A stretch of 64,000 nt of DNA from Desulfosporosinus hippei DSM 8344 (GCF_900100785.1 NZ_FNCP01000027.1:1-64000), one strand, 5' to 3'. Shown: positions 1 through 9,499, counted from the stretch's first letter. The notes: generated from the letters alone by a model not told the origin. Program-made: numbers and translations.

Positions 1-87
1 TCTGCTTATCCAATTGGATTATAACCAGCAGGGGTCACTTTCATAAATTTTTGTGCCTTGAGCATAGCGAAAGGAATGGTACTTAAA

Positions 88-930
88 ATGAAAAAAATTG
101 CCCTGGTAACGGATAGTACGGCTGACTTAACAGAAGAAATAATAAAGGATTGTAATGTCCATATAATTCCTCTTAAAGTGAGGTTCGGGGAGCAAGAATT
201 TATTGACGGTGAGCTTACGAGTGAGGACTTCTATCGACGTCTGATGGAAGAGAAAACACTCCCCCAGACATCTCAACCCACTCCAGAGGAGTTTAGTCGG
301 CTATACAGTAAGTTGCTAGAGGAGTATCAGGAAGTAATCTCCGTGCATATTTCTTCAGCACTTAGCGGGACGTTCAATGCTGCAAATATCGCTAAGGAAA
401 AGTTTAAGGAAAAAATTCACCTCGTAGATTCCAAAACGATTAGTTTAGGGGCAGGGCTAATGGTGATGGAGGTTGCTAGGAATATTAAAGAAGGTCATGA
501 TACTCAGTGGATTCTAGAAAATGTTAAGAAGGCCAGAAAAAATATTGAAACCCTTTTTACTTTAAATACTATGGAGTATCTGCAAAAGGGAGGACGTATC
601 GGTAAGGTTCAAGGTTTTATGGGTTCATTGTTAAATATTAAACCAATCATTAGAGTAGGAGATGACGGGATATACCACTCATACGGAAAGGCACATAGTC
701 AAAAAAAGGCACTGGATAACGTTGTCCAAGCATGTCAAGATTTAGCAAAAGGGCGAAAAGCAATCCGATTGGTGGTAGTTCACGGTGCTGCACAAAAAGC
801 CGGAGTATATCTAAAGGAAGCTTTAGAATATGCTTTTCAACTTCCGACAACAGCCTTTACCCAAGTGGGACCAGTTATAGGGGTGCACACTGGGCCGGGA
901 ACTGTTGGGGCTGGGATTGAGTTTGAATAA
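88..930 (+). CDS. DegV family fatty-acid-binding protein
   Basis: A 280-residue DegV-family protein. Members bind a single fatty acid, and some serve as the fatty-acid-presenting subunit of bacterial fatty acid kinase. Visible are the N-terminal TDSTADL motif (residues 8-14), the TSQP segment near 61-64 and the SSALSGTFNAA loop near 89-99, all typical of the family, and the length is normal. I chose the ATG at 88 over the upstream TTG at 58 because family members begin MKKIALVTDS and GAAAGGAA lies about 11 bases before it. It stands alone and is followed at once by a hairpin terminator. The physiological ligand and any kinase partner cannot be told from the sequence. Confidence 0.9.
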   Translation: MKKIALVTDSTADLTEEIIKDCNVHIIPLKVRFGEQEFIDGELTSEDFYRRLMEEKTLPQTSQPTPEEFSRLYSKLLEEYQEVISVHISSALSGTFNAANIAKEKFKEKIHLVDSKTISLGAGLMVMEVARNIKEGHDTQWILENVKKARKNIETLFTLNTMEYLQKGGRIGKVQGFMGSLLNIKPIIRVGDDGIYHSYGKAHSQKKALDNVVQACQDLAKGRKAIRLVVVHGAAQKAGVYLKEALEYAFQLPTTAFTQVGPVIGVHTGPGTVGAGIEFE

Positions 931-936
931 AAAAAC

Positions 937-973
937 AAGAACCCGTGGGATTTTTATCCTAGGGGTTCTTTTC
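937..973 (+). terminator. Terminator after the DegV gene
   Basis: AAGAACCC (937-944) pairs with GGGTTCTT (963-970), with further pairing of GGAT and ATCC inside, followed by a short T run. It lies directly after the stop codon at 930. Confidence 0.75.
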
Positions 974-1091
974 ATAATACTATTTAGAAGACCTTTACAT
1001 AATTATTAATAGATTGAAGAATAATTGGCATAACAATCAGCAGTGTGATTAGAAAACATTGGCTCATAAACGAGGGTGGGGGGGAGTGCAT

Positions 1092-1256
1092 ATGAGTTAT
1101 ATGACGTTAACAATTGCTATGGGGTTAGTCCTAATCTTCGCTTATTGGTCTAGAAGCCGTCAGATCAAGAACGAAAAGAGGCGAAAATCTAAAACGACTG
1201 ATGTTTATCCATTATCAAGAACAAAAAGTCAAGCTAAATTACGAAGAATTAAATAA
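1092..1256 (+). CDS. Small single-pass membrane protein, unknown
   Basis: A 54-residue protein that I do not recognise. Residues 3-18 are hydrophobic (one membrane helix). The rest is strongly basic, rich in Lys and Arg, and should face the cytoplasm. I chose the ATG at 1092 because GGGGGGAGTG precedes it; the longer reading from the TTG at 1059 would put the ribosome-binding site inside the gene. Composition is unlike random out-of-frame sequence, so it is probably real, but no function can be given. Confidence 0.55.
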   Translation: MSYMTLTIAMGLVLIFAYWSRSRQIKNEKRRKSKTTDVYPLSRTKSQAKLRRIK

Positions 1257-1270
1257 GAAGTATTTAATGC

Positions 1271-2977
1271 TTATTGATAGATGCCTATTAAAGGTTTAAC
1301 CTCATTGTTCCAAAGTTTAACTGTTATTTCCGAATCTAGGTGAGGCTTCTTCAGCATAGCTTTTAGAAAATACTCCTGTTGTATAGTATTGTTATAATTG
1401 GAGATCTGGGTTAAAGCGAATTGGGCAAAATCACGAACTATAAAGCTAAAGATTTCACTGAGTAATTCTGAAGATATTGGGTTGAGCTTAGAGTTTTCTA
1501 AAATTAGTTGGGCATATACAATCAAGGTGAACATTTCACCTAAGGCCAACATATAGTCAATATTCTTCAACTGTTCGTGATTGGGGCCGGCCTGTTCTAG
1601 GAAAGTTCGGAAGAGCTCGATTTGTTCTAGGAAAATTATCACATTAGGTATCTGTATTCCTTCGTAGGGTAAGTGGTAATCAGGAAAACGTACCGAAGCC
1701 AGCTTTCCAGCCTTCTGACGGAAAAGATAAGAGTCATCTGCAGAGTCATCCCGTTTGGGGATTGCCGGATATTCGACTGGATTAAAGAAATAGTTGTTGA
1801 TGAATTTAATAACTAAGGCAATATTTACGTGAGTAGTTCCTTCCAAACGAGGAATCATACCAATGTCTCTAATGGCAGTTTCAAAATAAGTGTCTTGTTC
1901 AAAACCCTTGGCGGCAATTGCATCAAGAAGCATCTCAATTATTTTCATGCCTTGAGTAGTAACTTTCATTTTTTGAATAGGATTAAATAGTAAATAGCGC
2001 CGATCATCATCGGAAGCAGAGCGGAAATAATCTAAACTTCTCAAGGCATAGAGCTTCATAGCAATCAGGCGAGCGTATGATTCAGTAAAAATCTTCTGAA
2101 TATGTGGGAAGTCTGTTACTTTTTTCCCATATAATTCACGGTAAGACGCATGATTTAGAGCTTCATAATAAGCGTGGGTGCAAATTCCAATTGAGGCAAA
2201 CCCTAATTGAAATTTACCGATATTTATAGTAGATAGAGCAGAATCCCACGCCAAGGTTCCGCTCGATAGGATCTCATCCTTAGTAATCGGATAATCAATA
2301 AGTTCATAATCTCCAACGTAGGCGGCACGAACGCCTGAGGTGGAGATCTTTTTGTTTAATTTATAGTTCCGATGCTGACTGTCAACGACAAAAAACACAT
2401 AGTCATTATTCTCGCTATATTTCGCAAATGTTGATACTAGTGCAGCTTCATTTGCATTACCAATATAGTACTTGCCACCATTTGCAAGATAGCTCCCCTC
2501 GCCATTTAAAGTTAAGGACATTTCGTTACTATAGAGATCCGCTCCATGGGTTTTTTCGGATAATCCGAAGGCGAAAATTGCCCCTTCCCTTAACTTCTGG
2601 GCGGTAAAGTGTTTAGCCTTTTCATTATCCCCCATCCAAATAGGTCCAAGTCCGAGAATAGAAACCTGATAAGCATATTGATAAGATAATGAATAAAAGG
2701 CACTGATTTCGTTGAATTCGCAGACACGAAACAAATCAAATCGAGAATCCGATGCTCCATAGCCTGCTGGAGTTAACAGGGTTGAGAATATTTGTTCCTT
2801 TTTTATTAGTTTTAGAAAATCTGTATACCAGCGGCTGGCCTGATCATCTTCCTTGATACTTTTGAGTCCTTTGTCCTCAAAAAAATGGATAGTTTTCTCC
2901 ATTATTTCCTTAGATAACGAATCATGTTGCGGACTTTGATAGTTTTGGGGATTAAGTAAGAGGGACAAAAACCTCAC
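1271..2977 (-). CDS. Acyl-CoA dehydrogenase-like flavoprotein
   Basis: A 568-residue protein with acyl-CoA dehydrogenase architecture: a helical N-terminal part, a beta-domain stretch with GLSEKTHGADLYSN (about residues 138-151), then FAD-type helical segments with RLEGTTHVN (about 377-385), where the E of LEGTTH sits where short-chain enzymes keep their catalytic glutamate. The C-terminal extension past about residue 400 matches the longer (about 600 aa) family members. It stands alone, away from the acyl-CoA cluster. The GTG at 2977 has its Shine-Dalgarno very close, so a start at the in-frame TTG three codons later is possible. The substrate is unknown. Confidence 0.75.
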   Translation of the reverse strand: MRFLSLLLNPQNYQSPQHDSLSKEIMEKTIHFFEDKGLKSIKEDDQASRWYTDFLKLIKKEQIFSTLLTPAGYGASDSRFDLFRVCEFNEISAFYSLSYQYAYQVSILGLGPIWMGDNEKAKHFTAQKLREGAIFAFGLSEKTHGADLYSNEMSLTLNGEGSYLANGGKYYIGNANEAALVSTFAKYSENNDYVFFVVDSQHRNYKLNKKISTSGVRAAYVGDYELIDYPITKDEILSSGTLAWDSALSTINIGKFQLGFASIGICTHAYYEALNHASYRELYGKKVTDFPHIQKIFTESYARLIAMKLYALRSLDYFRSASDDDRRYLLFNPIQKMKVTTQGMKIIEMLLDAIAAKGFEQDTYFETAIRDIGMIPRLEGTTHVNIALVIKFINNYFFNPVEYPAIPKRDDSADDSYLFRQKAGKLASVRFPDYHLPYEGIQIPNVIIFLEQIELFRTFLEQAGPNHEQLKNIDYMLALGEMFTLIVYAQLILENSKLNPISSELLSEIFSFIVRDFAQFALTQISNYNNTIQQEYFLKAMLKKPHLDSEITVKLWNNEVKPLIGIYQ

Positions 2978-3289
2978 ACCTTTCTTTCATGTAGTATAAT
3001 GAACAAGTATTCATCAATTGTCTTAATTATCTCACAAATGTAAAGAATGTAAAGTTAAACATTGCCTATAACCTTTAAATTATTCTTAAGGAAGAGAAAA
3101 CTCTCATTCAGAGTTTAAGGATGAATAATTTAGACATCCTTCTTATCTACTTAGAGAAACAAGCAAGCATGATTTATTCAGTTTTGGCAGAGAATAACCG
3201 TGAATTAACATTATATTACAGAGATAAAAAGGTTTGAGAAGCTAACATTTTACTTGTGTATTAGATAAGGAAGAAGTGAGGTATAACTT
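2978..3289. other. Divergent intergenic region with a palindrome
   Basis: 312 bases between the divergent acyl-CoA dehydrogenase-like and msrAB genes. At 2999-3014 there is an inverted repeat ATGAA-N6-TTCAT placed just upstream of the minus-strand gene; it loosely resembles TetR-type operators of fatty-acid genes. No convincing promoter pair or RNA structure was seen in the rest. Confidence 0.35.
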
Positions 3290-4264
3290 ATGAACAGTGA
3301 CGGATTGCAACTTGCTACCTTTGCTGGAGGCTGTTTTTGGTGCATGGTTAAACCCTTTGAAGAATTGCCTGGTGTTGCTAAGGTAGAGGCGGGGTATACC
3401 GGTGGAAGTGTAGAGAATCCTACTTATGAGGATGTATGCTCTAAGAAGACTGGACATTTTGAAGCGGTACAGATTACCTTTGATCCACTTTTAGTATCTT
3501 ATCATCGATTGTTAGATACTTACTGGAAACAGATTGATCCGACGAACCCAATGGGTCAGTTTGTTGATCTGGGACATGCATATCGAACTGCAATTTTTTA
3601 TCATAATGAGGAACAAAGGAACCTTGCCGAAAGATCCAAGATGGATATTGACGAAAGTAAGCGATTTAAGAAACCTATCGTGACAGAAATCTTGCCGGCG
3701 GTTAAGTTTTATCCTGCTGAAGAATATCACCAGTCCTATTATAAAAAGTTTCCATTGAGATATGGTGCCTATCGTCAAGGGTCTGGCAGGGATGATTTTC
3801 TTAATGAGTATTGGGGGAAGCATACAGATAAAGAACTTTTGAAACCAAAACTGACAACTATGCAGTATAAAGTAACACAAGAAAAAGCAACCGAACCCCC
3901 TTTTCAAAATGACTACTGGAATAATTTTAAAGAAGGGATTTATGTGGATGTGATTTCTGGGGAACCGCTTTTCAGTTCTCAGGACAAATTCGAGTCTGGT
4001 TGTGGGTGGCCCAGCTTTTCGAAACCAATTCAAACAGGAGTAATTTCAGAAAAACCTGATTTCAGTCTTTTAATGAAACGTACCGAAGTTCTTAGTGCTA
4101 ACTCGGAAGCCCATCTGGGACATGTCTTTGAAGATGGCCCTGAGCAGAGTGGTGGGTTGCGTTATTGTATTAACTCTGCAGCCCTGCGCTTTATACCTAA
4201 AGAAGCATTAATTGAAGAGGGTTACGGTAATTACTTAAGCATGTTCGATGATGATCGCAAATGA
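3290..4264 (+). CDS. msrAB: Peptide methionine sulfoxide reductase MsrA-MsrB fusion
   Basis: A 324-residue fusion that repairs oxidised methionine in proteins: MsrA acts on the S-sulfoxide, MsrB on the R-sulfoxide. The MsrA domain (about 1-160) has the catalytic GCFWC motif at residues 14-18. The MsrB domain (about 185-315) has SGCGWPSF and the catalytic [11 protein letters not shown]. The zinc-binding CxxC pairs present in many MsrB proteins are absent: the region reads [11 protein letters not shown] instead of holding a CxxC, so this is the zinc-free type. A good ribosome-binding site (GAAGTGAGG) precedes the ATG. It is transcribed alone. Confidence 0.95.
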   Translation: MNSDGLQLATFAGGCFWCMVKPFEELPGVAKVEAGYTGGSVENPTYEDVCSKKTGHFEAVQITFDPLLVSYHRLLDTYWKQIDPTNPMGQFVDLGHAYRTAIFYHNEEQRNLAERSKMDIDESKRFKKPIVTEILPAVKFYPAEEYHQSYYKKFPLRYGAYRQGSGRDDFLNEYWGKHTDKELLKPKLTTMQYKVTQEKATEPPFQNDYWNNFKEGIYVDVISGEPLFSSQDKFESGCGWPSFSKPIQTGVISEKPDFSLLMKRTEVLSANSEAHLGHVFEDGPEQSGGLRYCINSAALRFIPKEALIEEGYGNYLSMFDDDRK

Positions 4265-4397
4265 AATCACCTCACCTCAGACAAATTAATCAGCGCAGAA
4301 ACATCTAGAGGTACATTCTGAGGCGGAGTTTACACATGATATTTATCCTGACTGTTCTAAAGAATTATATGAAACATGAAAGCAAAGGTTAGAACAC

Positions 4398-4432
4398 GAA
4401 AAAAAGCCTCCTCGGCTCTAACCGAAGAGGCT
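4398..4432 (-). terminator. Terminator of the zinc-ribbon gene
   Basis: On the minus strand AGCCTCTTCGG (4432-4422) pairs with CCGAGGAGGCT (4415-4405), with one mismatch, followed by a run of T. It lies just past the stop of the zinc-ribbon gene. Confidence 0.8.
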
Positions 4433-4448
4433 GATTGGTAAAGGAAAA

Positions 4449-4754
4449 CTACCAATTATTACGAGGGGTGGGGTGGAAGCAGTCACGGCAATACACAGGT
4501 TTCTCGCCAGAGGGGCGAAAAGGAACAGTTGTTTCCTTTCCACAGGTGGCACAGACGGCGGGAAACATTTCCCGTTCTTGACGGTTATTATATCCACCGG
4601 AAGATCGAGTCTGTGCCTTTTTGGCGGCGCGGCACTGAGGGCATCTTCCAGGATCATTCGTAAACCCTTTTTCTGCAAAAAATTCCTGTTCGGATGCGGA
4701 GAAAATAAATTCTTGGCCACAGTCTCGACAAGTCAAAATCTTGTCATTAAACAT
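4449..4754 (-). CDS. Zinc-ribbon domain protein
   Basis: A 101-residue protein with two zinc-binding modules. The first has CRDCGQEF near the N terminus paired with CPQCR near residue 40. The second has CATCGK paired with CRDCF near the C terminus. The first module, followed by the FIFSASEQEFFAEKGF segment, is typical of a widespread family of small zinc-ribbon proteins of unknown role in clostridia. I chose the ATG at 4754 because AGAGGTG lies seven bases upstream; the GTG at 4763 falls inside that ribosome-binding site. The GC-rich opposite strand also has a long reading frame, but it lacks the cysteine pattern. Role is unknown; nucleic-acid or protein binding is possible. Confidence 0.8.
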   Translation of the reverse strand: MFNDKILTCRDCGQEFIFSASEQEFFAEKGFTNDPGRCPQCRAAKKAQTRSSGGYNNRQEREMFPAVCATCGKETTVPFRPSGEKPVYCRDCFHPTPRNNW

Positions 4755-5017
4755 TGCAAACACCTCTTTAGTTTGTTGTAAATATCGTCGTCATTTCAGG
4801 AGTCGGTTCCTGATTTAAACTCGATAATAATAGAGTATACCCAGAGGCTACTGTTTTTATTTAGGATCATTCTTTTTATAGGATAATCTTTATAATATTA
4901 TCCAAATTTATATTCAAAAACGTACATCCTAACAAATTGACTGCATGTTTGATGATTTATAATAATCTTTTGCACTGAAATTAGGTTTATTCCGAGTCTT
5001 TAAGCAAGAAGATAGAG

Positions 5018-5728
5018 TTACTCTTTATCCAAAACTTTTGGAATCTCAGGTGTTAATTCCAACATTTGTGGTCGTGAGGTTCTAAGAATTAGGTAAATAC
5101 CTCCTAAGATCAGCATTAGCGGGACTATGCTTCCTCTTAGTAAATTATACAAATTCCAATTACCTATTAGATTTCCTATAAATGAATATCTGTCTAATTG
5201 GTGGATAAGGCTGAGAAGGCCTAGGATGATTATAGTAGTTCCTATTAAACGATGATTCTTTAAAAGTGGGGTGTAATCAAATAATTGACGGTCGAAGAGA
5301 TCCTGATCAACAATAGTCTGCCCTTCTTCAACTCGTCTTCTTAGATGGTGGCTTTCAAAGAAGCTGAAAAACCAAGCAGGAATTACTATAAATGGCATAA
5401 TAAAATCTAGACCAATAAAATTAATTACTGCGATTCCTCCAAAGGTAATAATCATTAATTGTATTCCTCGACGAAATAGTCCCAGATGCATATGAGCTGC
5501 ACCTGGAATTAGACTGTAGCACAGAAATAGAAATTTCTCTATTAATGTCTTCTTTGGAAATATTTCTGTTGATAAACTTGGAGCTGAAATAAAACTAAGA
5601 CTACGTTCTAGGCATGGACGACAGATTGTTTTATCGTCTACCTTAATTGTGCATTCCGGGCAGATTGGATTTTTGCATTTCACACAAAGGGCTTGGGCCT
5701 CTTGGTTAGGATGATAGTTACAATTCAT
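5018..5728 (-). CDS. N-terminal zinc-finger (B-box-like) membrane protein
   Basis: A 236-residue protein. Residues 1-42 hold a Cys/His cluster (C3, H6, C15, C18, C23, C26, C36, C39) resembling a B-box-type zinc finger. About four hydrophobic segments follow, near residues 66-80, 90-122, 160-178 and 200-214, so the zinc finger is probably cytoplasmic and membrane-anchored. It is the third gene of an operon with an ECF sigma factor and its anti-sigma factor, 25 bases after the latter, so it may take part in envelope sensing. That role is an inference from position. Shine-Dalgarno AAGGAGG is well placed. Confidence 0.7.
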   Translation of the reverse strand: MNCNYHPNQEAQALCVKCKNPICPECTIKVDDKTICRPCLERSLSFISAPSLSTEIFPKKTLIEKFLFLCYSLIPGAAHMHLGLFRRGIQLMIITFGGIAVINFIGLDFIMPFIVIPAWFFSFFESHHLRRRVEEGQTIVDQDLFDRQLFDYTPLLKNHRLIGTTIIILGLLSLIHQLDRYSFIGNLIGNWNLYNLLRGSIVPLMLILGGIYLILRTSRPQMLELTPEIPKVLDKE

Positions 5729-5753
5729 GATTAGTCCTCCTTGAATTTTTAAT

Positions 5754-6227
5754 CTAATTTGTTCGAGAATTAGGAATTAAGTGGTTTAAAAAAGAAGAAG
5801 CAGCCTGACTTACTTTGTCTAAGGGAATTGATATTTGTTTGCTAAGTGAAGAGCCAAGTTCTGTCACCTGATCTGTTTTAATTATTGAGCTAAATGAGGT
5901 TAGATTAAAGGCAAACAGGAAAACTCCGGCAGCGATCATACTAAAGCCCCAATTTCTCAACTCGAAAAGACGAAAAGTATTAACACTCACTAAGTTCTGC
6001 TTATACCTGTTCTTGTCAATTGAATCCATAATATTGACTTTGATATCTAACTGAGGCATAGGGATGTCTGGGTTTGATATTATCTCTAACGTTTTCTTGA
6101 TATCAGAAACAATATCCCGGCATTCGGGGCAATGCCCTAGATGAGAGGCCATTTCGTTTCGCTCTGAATCCCTCAAACACTGTTTAACGTAACTGTGCCA
6201 ACTGTCCTGGCTTCGATAACAAGTCAT
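5754..6227 (-). CDS. Anti-sigma factor with zinc-finger (zf-HC2) domain
   Basis: A 157-residue protein. The N-terminal HLGHCPECRD segment, about residues 29-38, is the H-x3-C-x2-C signature of zinc anti-sigma factors that hold ECF sigma factors. One membrane helix lies near residue 85-105 (GFSMIAAGVFLFAFNL), followed by an extracytoplasmic tail. I chose the ATG at 6227, with GGAGGTGA just upstream, over the longer reading from 6302. The start lies inside the 3' end of the sigma gene (44-base overlap), which suggests translational coupling. The family holds the sigma factor at the membrane until an envelope signal releases it; the signal here is unknown. Confidence 0.85.
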   Translation of the reverse strand: MTCYRSQDSWHSYVKQCLRDSERNEMASHLGHCPECRDIVSDIKKTLEIISNPDIPMPQLDIKVNIMDSIDKNRYKQNLVSVNTFRLFELRNWGFSMIAAGVFLFAFNLTSFSSIIKTDQVTELGSSLSKQISIPLDKVSQAASSFLNHLIPNSRTN

Positions 6228-6822
6228 GACCTTCACCTCCAGAGGACTTTGAGTGCAGTTTATCCCGTAACATTTTTCGGCCTCGAAATAAGCGGGTTTC
6301 AACGGTTCGCTTAGACGTATTTGTTATTTCAGCGATTTCCTGGGGGCTAAAATCTTCAAAATAGTATAAGATTAAGACTGTACTATAAATTGCTGGTAAG
6401 TTTACAACAGCTGCCTGGATTTCAGAGGCAACCTCCTGCCGAAGATATAAGTCTTCGGGGCCTTCTTCTTCTGCGGAAAAAATATCCAAGCAACTTACTT
6501 CTGCATATTGGGGCCTTTTCTTCCTACACCAATCAAGACAATGGTTGACGGCAATTCTGTAGAGCCAAGTTGAAAAGGCCGAACCCTGTTTAAAGCTGGA
6601 AAGATTGTTGTAGGCTTTTATAAAAATATCTTGAACCAGATCCCGAGCATCTTCGATGTTTTGGGTATAATAATAAGACACCCGATATAATTTCGTCTGA
6701 TAGCGATCTACGATATCGCCGTATCGCTCGCCATTTCCAATTAGGACAGCCTGAATTATTTCCTCATCCTCTTTAAGGATGGTTTGAGCATGATAATGCA
6801 AATATCGTTCACCGCCTTGCAT
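6184..6822 (-). CDS. ECF-type RNA polymerase sigma factor
   Basis: A sigma-70 family, ECF-subfamily protein of up to 212 residues. Region 2 is visible as YYTQNIEDARDLVQDIFIKAYNNLSSFKQGSAFSTWLYRIAVNHCLDW split across residues about 50-98, and region 4 as FEDFSPQEIAEITNTSKRTVETRLFRGRKML near the C terminus. It is the first gene of a sigma/anti-sigma/membrane-protein operon. The ATG at 6822 has its AAAAGG directly adjacent, so translation could instead begin at the in-frame TTG at 6801, which has AAGGCGGTG at better spacing. Promoter targets cannot be assigned. Confidence 0.9.
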   Translation of the reverse strand: MQGGERYLHYHAQTILKEDEEIIQAVLIGNGERYGDIVDRYQTKLYRVSYYYTQNIEDARDLVQDIFIKAYNNLSSFKQGSAFSTWLYRIAVNHCLDWCRKKRPQYAEVSCLDIFSAEEEGPEDLYLRQEVASEIQAAVVNLPAIYSTVLILYYFEDFSPQEIAEITNTSKRTVETRLFRGRKMLRDKLHSKSSGGEGHDLLSKPGQLAQLR

Positions 6823-6983
6823 CCTTTTAGACGAATACTATATTGAATATACGTCAAATGGAATTGAAAATTATTTACCAATGTTTTAAAGAAGACAAAG
6901 TGTTATTGATGAGTTAAGAAACATAATACCGATGGAAATATTAGGACGAGAGGAATTCAATTGGCTAAAAGGAGGTAATACTA

Positions 6984-7634
6984 GTGCGCAGACAATTTGT
7001 AGTTATAGGATTAGGCAGATTTGGAACGAGTGTAGCCAAAACTTTAAGTGATCTAGGACATGATGTCCTTGCAATGGATAAAAATGAGCATGCAGTTCAT
7101 GCTCTAATGAATGATGTGACCCAGGCAGTAAAGGCTGACGGAAGAGAAGAGGAAACACTTCGAGCTTTAGGGGTTAGGAACTTTGATGTGGCAATTGTTG
7201 CAATGGGAGATGACTTGGAAGCTAATATTTTAATTACACTTATGTTAAAAGAAATGGGAATTCCAATGGTTGTAGCAAAAGCTCAATCAACTCAACACGG
7301 AAAAGTGTTAGAGAAAATTGGTGCAGATCAAATCATTTATCCAGAACAAGATATGGGGATACGCCTAGCAAATAATTTAATTCGCTCAAACGTGCTGGAC
7401 TTTATAGAATTGTCTCAGGATTATAGTATCTTTGAGATTGCCGCGTCTACACGCTTTCTTAAGAAAAGTATTGGAGAATTAGATCTGAGAGCTGCGTATG
7501 GAATTAATGTTATGGCAGTCAAGAAAAAGGGGGGCGAAATTGTGGTTGCGCCCGGCCCTGCTTATATAATAGAAGACAAGGATGTATTAGTCATTGTCAG
7601 CAGCAAAAATGCACTTTCCAAATTGCCTGATTGA
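6984..7634 (+). CDS. ktrA: Ktr/Trk potassium-uptake regulatory subunit
   Basis: A 216-residue cytoplasmic RCK protein that gates a Ktr/Trk-type K+ channel in response to nucleotides. The N-terminal Rossmann fold carries GLGRFGTSVA (residues 9-18) with an acidic residue at the end of the second strand (LAMDKNE), as for NAD(H)/ATP-binding RCK domains. A TrkA-C domain covers about 135-216. The start is GTG with AAAGGAGG upstream. No channel-forming KtrB subunit is in the window, so the partner is encoded elsewhere. KtrA and KtrC cannot be told apart here. Confidence 0.85.
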   Translation: MRRQFVVIGLGRFGTSVAKTLSDLGHDVLAMDKNEHAVHALMNDVTQAVKADGREEETLRALGVRNFDVAIVAMGDDLEANILITLMLKEMGIPMVVAKAQSTQHGKVLEKIGADQIIYPEQDMGIRLANNLIRSNVLDFIELSQDYSIFEIAASTRFLKKSIGELDLRAAYGINVMAVKKKGGEIVVAPGPAYIIEDKDVLVIVSSKNALSKLPD

Positions 7635-7649
7635 TTGGCTTCAAGAGTG

Positions 7650-9068
7650 TTATATCAATATTGAAACAACCGTAAATAAGACAGTAGTGATAATAGCTGC
7701 AATTAATGATGGTATTAACTTCGACCTGGCATATTCCATAACTGGTAGGTCAAGAATTGTACATAAAGTTATGGAATTGTCACTTAAAGGAGAGGCAAAG
7801 GCACCGAAGGTACCACTAGCGAAAACAGCTCCAATTACAAGGATAATACTTGAACTGGTTTCTTGAGCTAATGTTACTGCCAGGGGCATCAATAAACCCC
7901 AGGTTCCCCAAGATGAACCGATGAAGTAAGCAATAGAACTTCCTAAAATAAAAACAATTGGTGCAATAAAGCTTTTAGGGATCCAACCTACTAAATTTGA
8001 AGCAATATAGGTTGAGAATCCCAAATCTTCGGAAACAGCCGATAAGGCCCAAACTAATGCAAGCATTAGGATAACAGAAACCAGTTCGTTGCCACCCTCA
8101 ACGAAATGAGTTACGATTTTAGCGACACTAATACCCTGTAAAAGGAAGAAAAGCAATGACAAAAGCAATGTTACAAAAAGAGCCTCAAGCATAACCCCTA
8201 GGGAATCAGCTTTTAAAAAGGTCTCAAAGAAGTTGTTGGTTTGAGATCGGCCGTCTCTCCAACTTAAGAAGAGAGTCATGATTAAGATCACACATAGGGG
8301 GAGAATGAGATTTATTGGTTTGCTGGGGGTTTCTTTCTGATAGTTTTCAATACACTTTTTAAGTGCTTCCTCCTCGTGCTGCGCTTCGGAGGTATCAACC
8401 AAGTCCTCCTGAGTTTCACTTCTCATTTCTTTAAAAAAGCTATAGTAAAGTCCTATGCCAATTATGGAGAGTGAGAAGAAATTAAAAGGTATGCTTTTTA
8501 TAAACACACTGTAGGGGGATTCGTTAATTCCCACTTGTTGTAGAGATGTTCCAATTAAAGATACCATATATCCAACAAATGCAGTTGCTATGGGAACAAG
8601 TGCAACTACCGGATTAGCTGTTACTTCAATCATAAAGCCTATTTTCTGCAAAGAGATTGGCAGCCTTCTTTTCAATAATTTCATAATGGGAGCAACGGTC
8701 ACAATTCTAAAATTGGGGTTATTAAAAGTTCCAAATGTTGAAAGCCAGATTAGCAGCATAGCTGAGCGTTTGGTTTTAACCTTGCGGCCCACAAGGTTAA
8801 CAAATCCCTTCATTCCTCCCATTATTTTAGTCAAGTTTATAAGGCCGGCAAAAACATAAAGAAATATAATAATTCTAATATTGTTGGGTTTTACCAAATT
8901 GTTAATAAGATAAGATATGAGTGTTTTGATGCCACCAAAGAGATCCGGCTGAATAAGATAGCTGCCTAAGATTAAACCTGCAAAAAGGCCTGGTTGAACT
9001 TGTTTGGACAAAACTGATATTGGGATAACCACTAAAAAAGGCAAAAGCGAGACCCATGAATTTTCCAT
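7650..9068 (-). CDS. nhaC: Na+/H+ antiporter, NhaC family
   Basis: A 472-residue polytopic membrane protein with about 11-12 hydrophobic helices. The IGSSWGTWGLLMPLA segment near residue 388 and the FGAFASPLSDNSITLCTI segment near residue 430 are characteristic of the NhaC/ion-transporter family. A charged cytoplasmic loop lies near residues 215-250. The family exchanges Na+ for H+, or sometimes organic anions, so the substrate is not certain. It converges on the ktrA gene with only 15 bases between the stops. Confidence 0.75.
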   Translation of the reverse strand: MENSWVSLLPFLVVIPISVLSKQVQPGLFAGLILGSYLIQPDLFGGIKTLISYLINNLVKPNNIRIIIFLYVFAGLINLTKIMGGMKGFVNLVGRKVKTKRSAMLLIWLSTFGTFNNPNFRIVTVAPIMKLLKRRLPISLQKIGFMIEVTANPVVALVPIATAFVGYMVSLIGTSLQQVGINESPYSVFIKSIPFNFFSLSIIGIGLYYSFFKEMRSETQEDLVDTSEAQHEEEALKKCIENYQKETPSKPINLILPLCVILIMTLFLSWRDGRSQTNNFFETFLKADSLGVMLEALFVTLLLSLLFFLLQGISVAKIVTHFVEGGNELVSVILMLALVWALSAVSEDLGFSTYIASNLVGWIPKSFIAPIVFILGSSIAYFIGSSWGTWGLLMPLAVTLAQETSSSIILVIGAVFASGTFGAFASPLSDNSITLCTILDLPVMEYARSKLIPSLIAAIITTVLFTVVSILI

Positions 9069-9289
9069 AACAACCTACTTTCATATTTAGTTTAAATACA
9101 ATCTCTTCTTAACTAAAAATTACTGGACGGCATTACTTATATATTATCCCCAGATAGGTAATCATATATTAGATGAATCACAATGATAGATTTTATCAAC
9201 TTAAGCAAAGAAGGAATAAGTTATTATTTAGCGAAGTTACATAGTATGACATTTCTATCAGACTTTAATGAAGATAAGGGGATTTTATT

Positions 9290-9475
9290 TTGGAAAGACA
9301 GCAAAGCAATCCAAGTCGCATGGTTGTTATTGAAGACAAACGGAGTGGTGAACGTTTTTTGGTAGATTTATTAAGAGGGCAGACATATGATAAAGCGCAA
9401 TATACCAAGATTACTTATGAAGTTCCATTAAAAAAGGAATTTTGGGATTTACCACGCCTAACTAAATCTAAATAG
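9290..9475 (+). CDS. Small conserved-looking hypothetical protein
   Basis: A 61-residue soluble protein that I do not recognise. It starts at TTG 9290 with AAGGGG nine bases before. It has a compact, beta-rich look (RMVVIEDKRSGERFLVDLLRG) with no membrane segment. An overlapping frame from 9183 has less protein-like composition and was not chosen. A long perfect hairpin follows 24 bases after the stop, as expected for the end of a short transcript. Confidence 0.5.
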   Translation: MERQQSNPSRMVVIEDKRSGERFLVDLLRGQTYDKAQYTKITYEVPLKKEFWDLPRLTKSK

Positions 9476-9499
9476 AAATTTCAAGTCTGTAGGTTCATG

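Noticed and set aside
4473-4781. 102-codon plus-strand frame
   Set aside because: It is opposite to the zinc-ribbon gene, whose cysteine pairs, ribosome-binding site and terminator all support the minus strand.
9183-9365. 60-codon frame overlapping the small gene at 9290
   Set aside because: No ribosome-binding site and less protein-like composition. The frame from 9290 has AAGGGG and ends before a hairpin.
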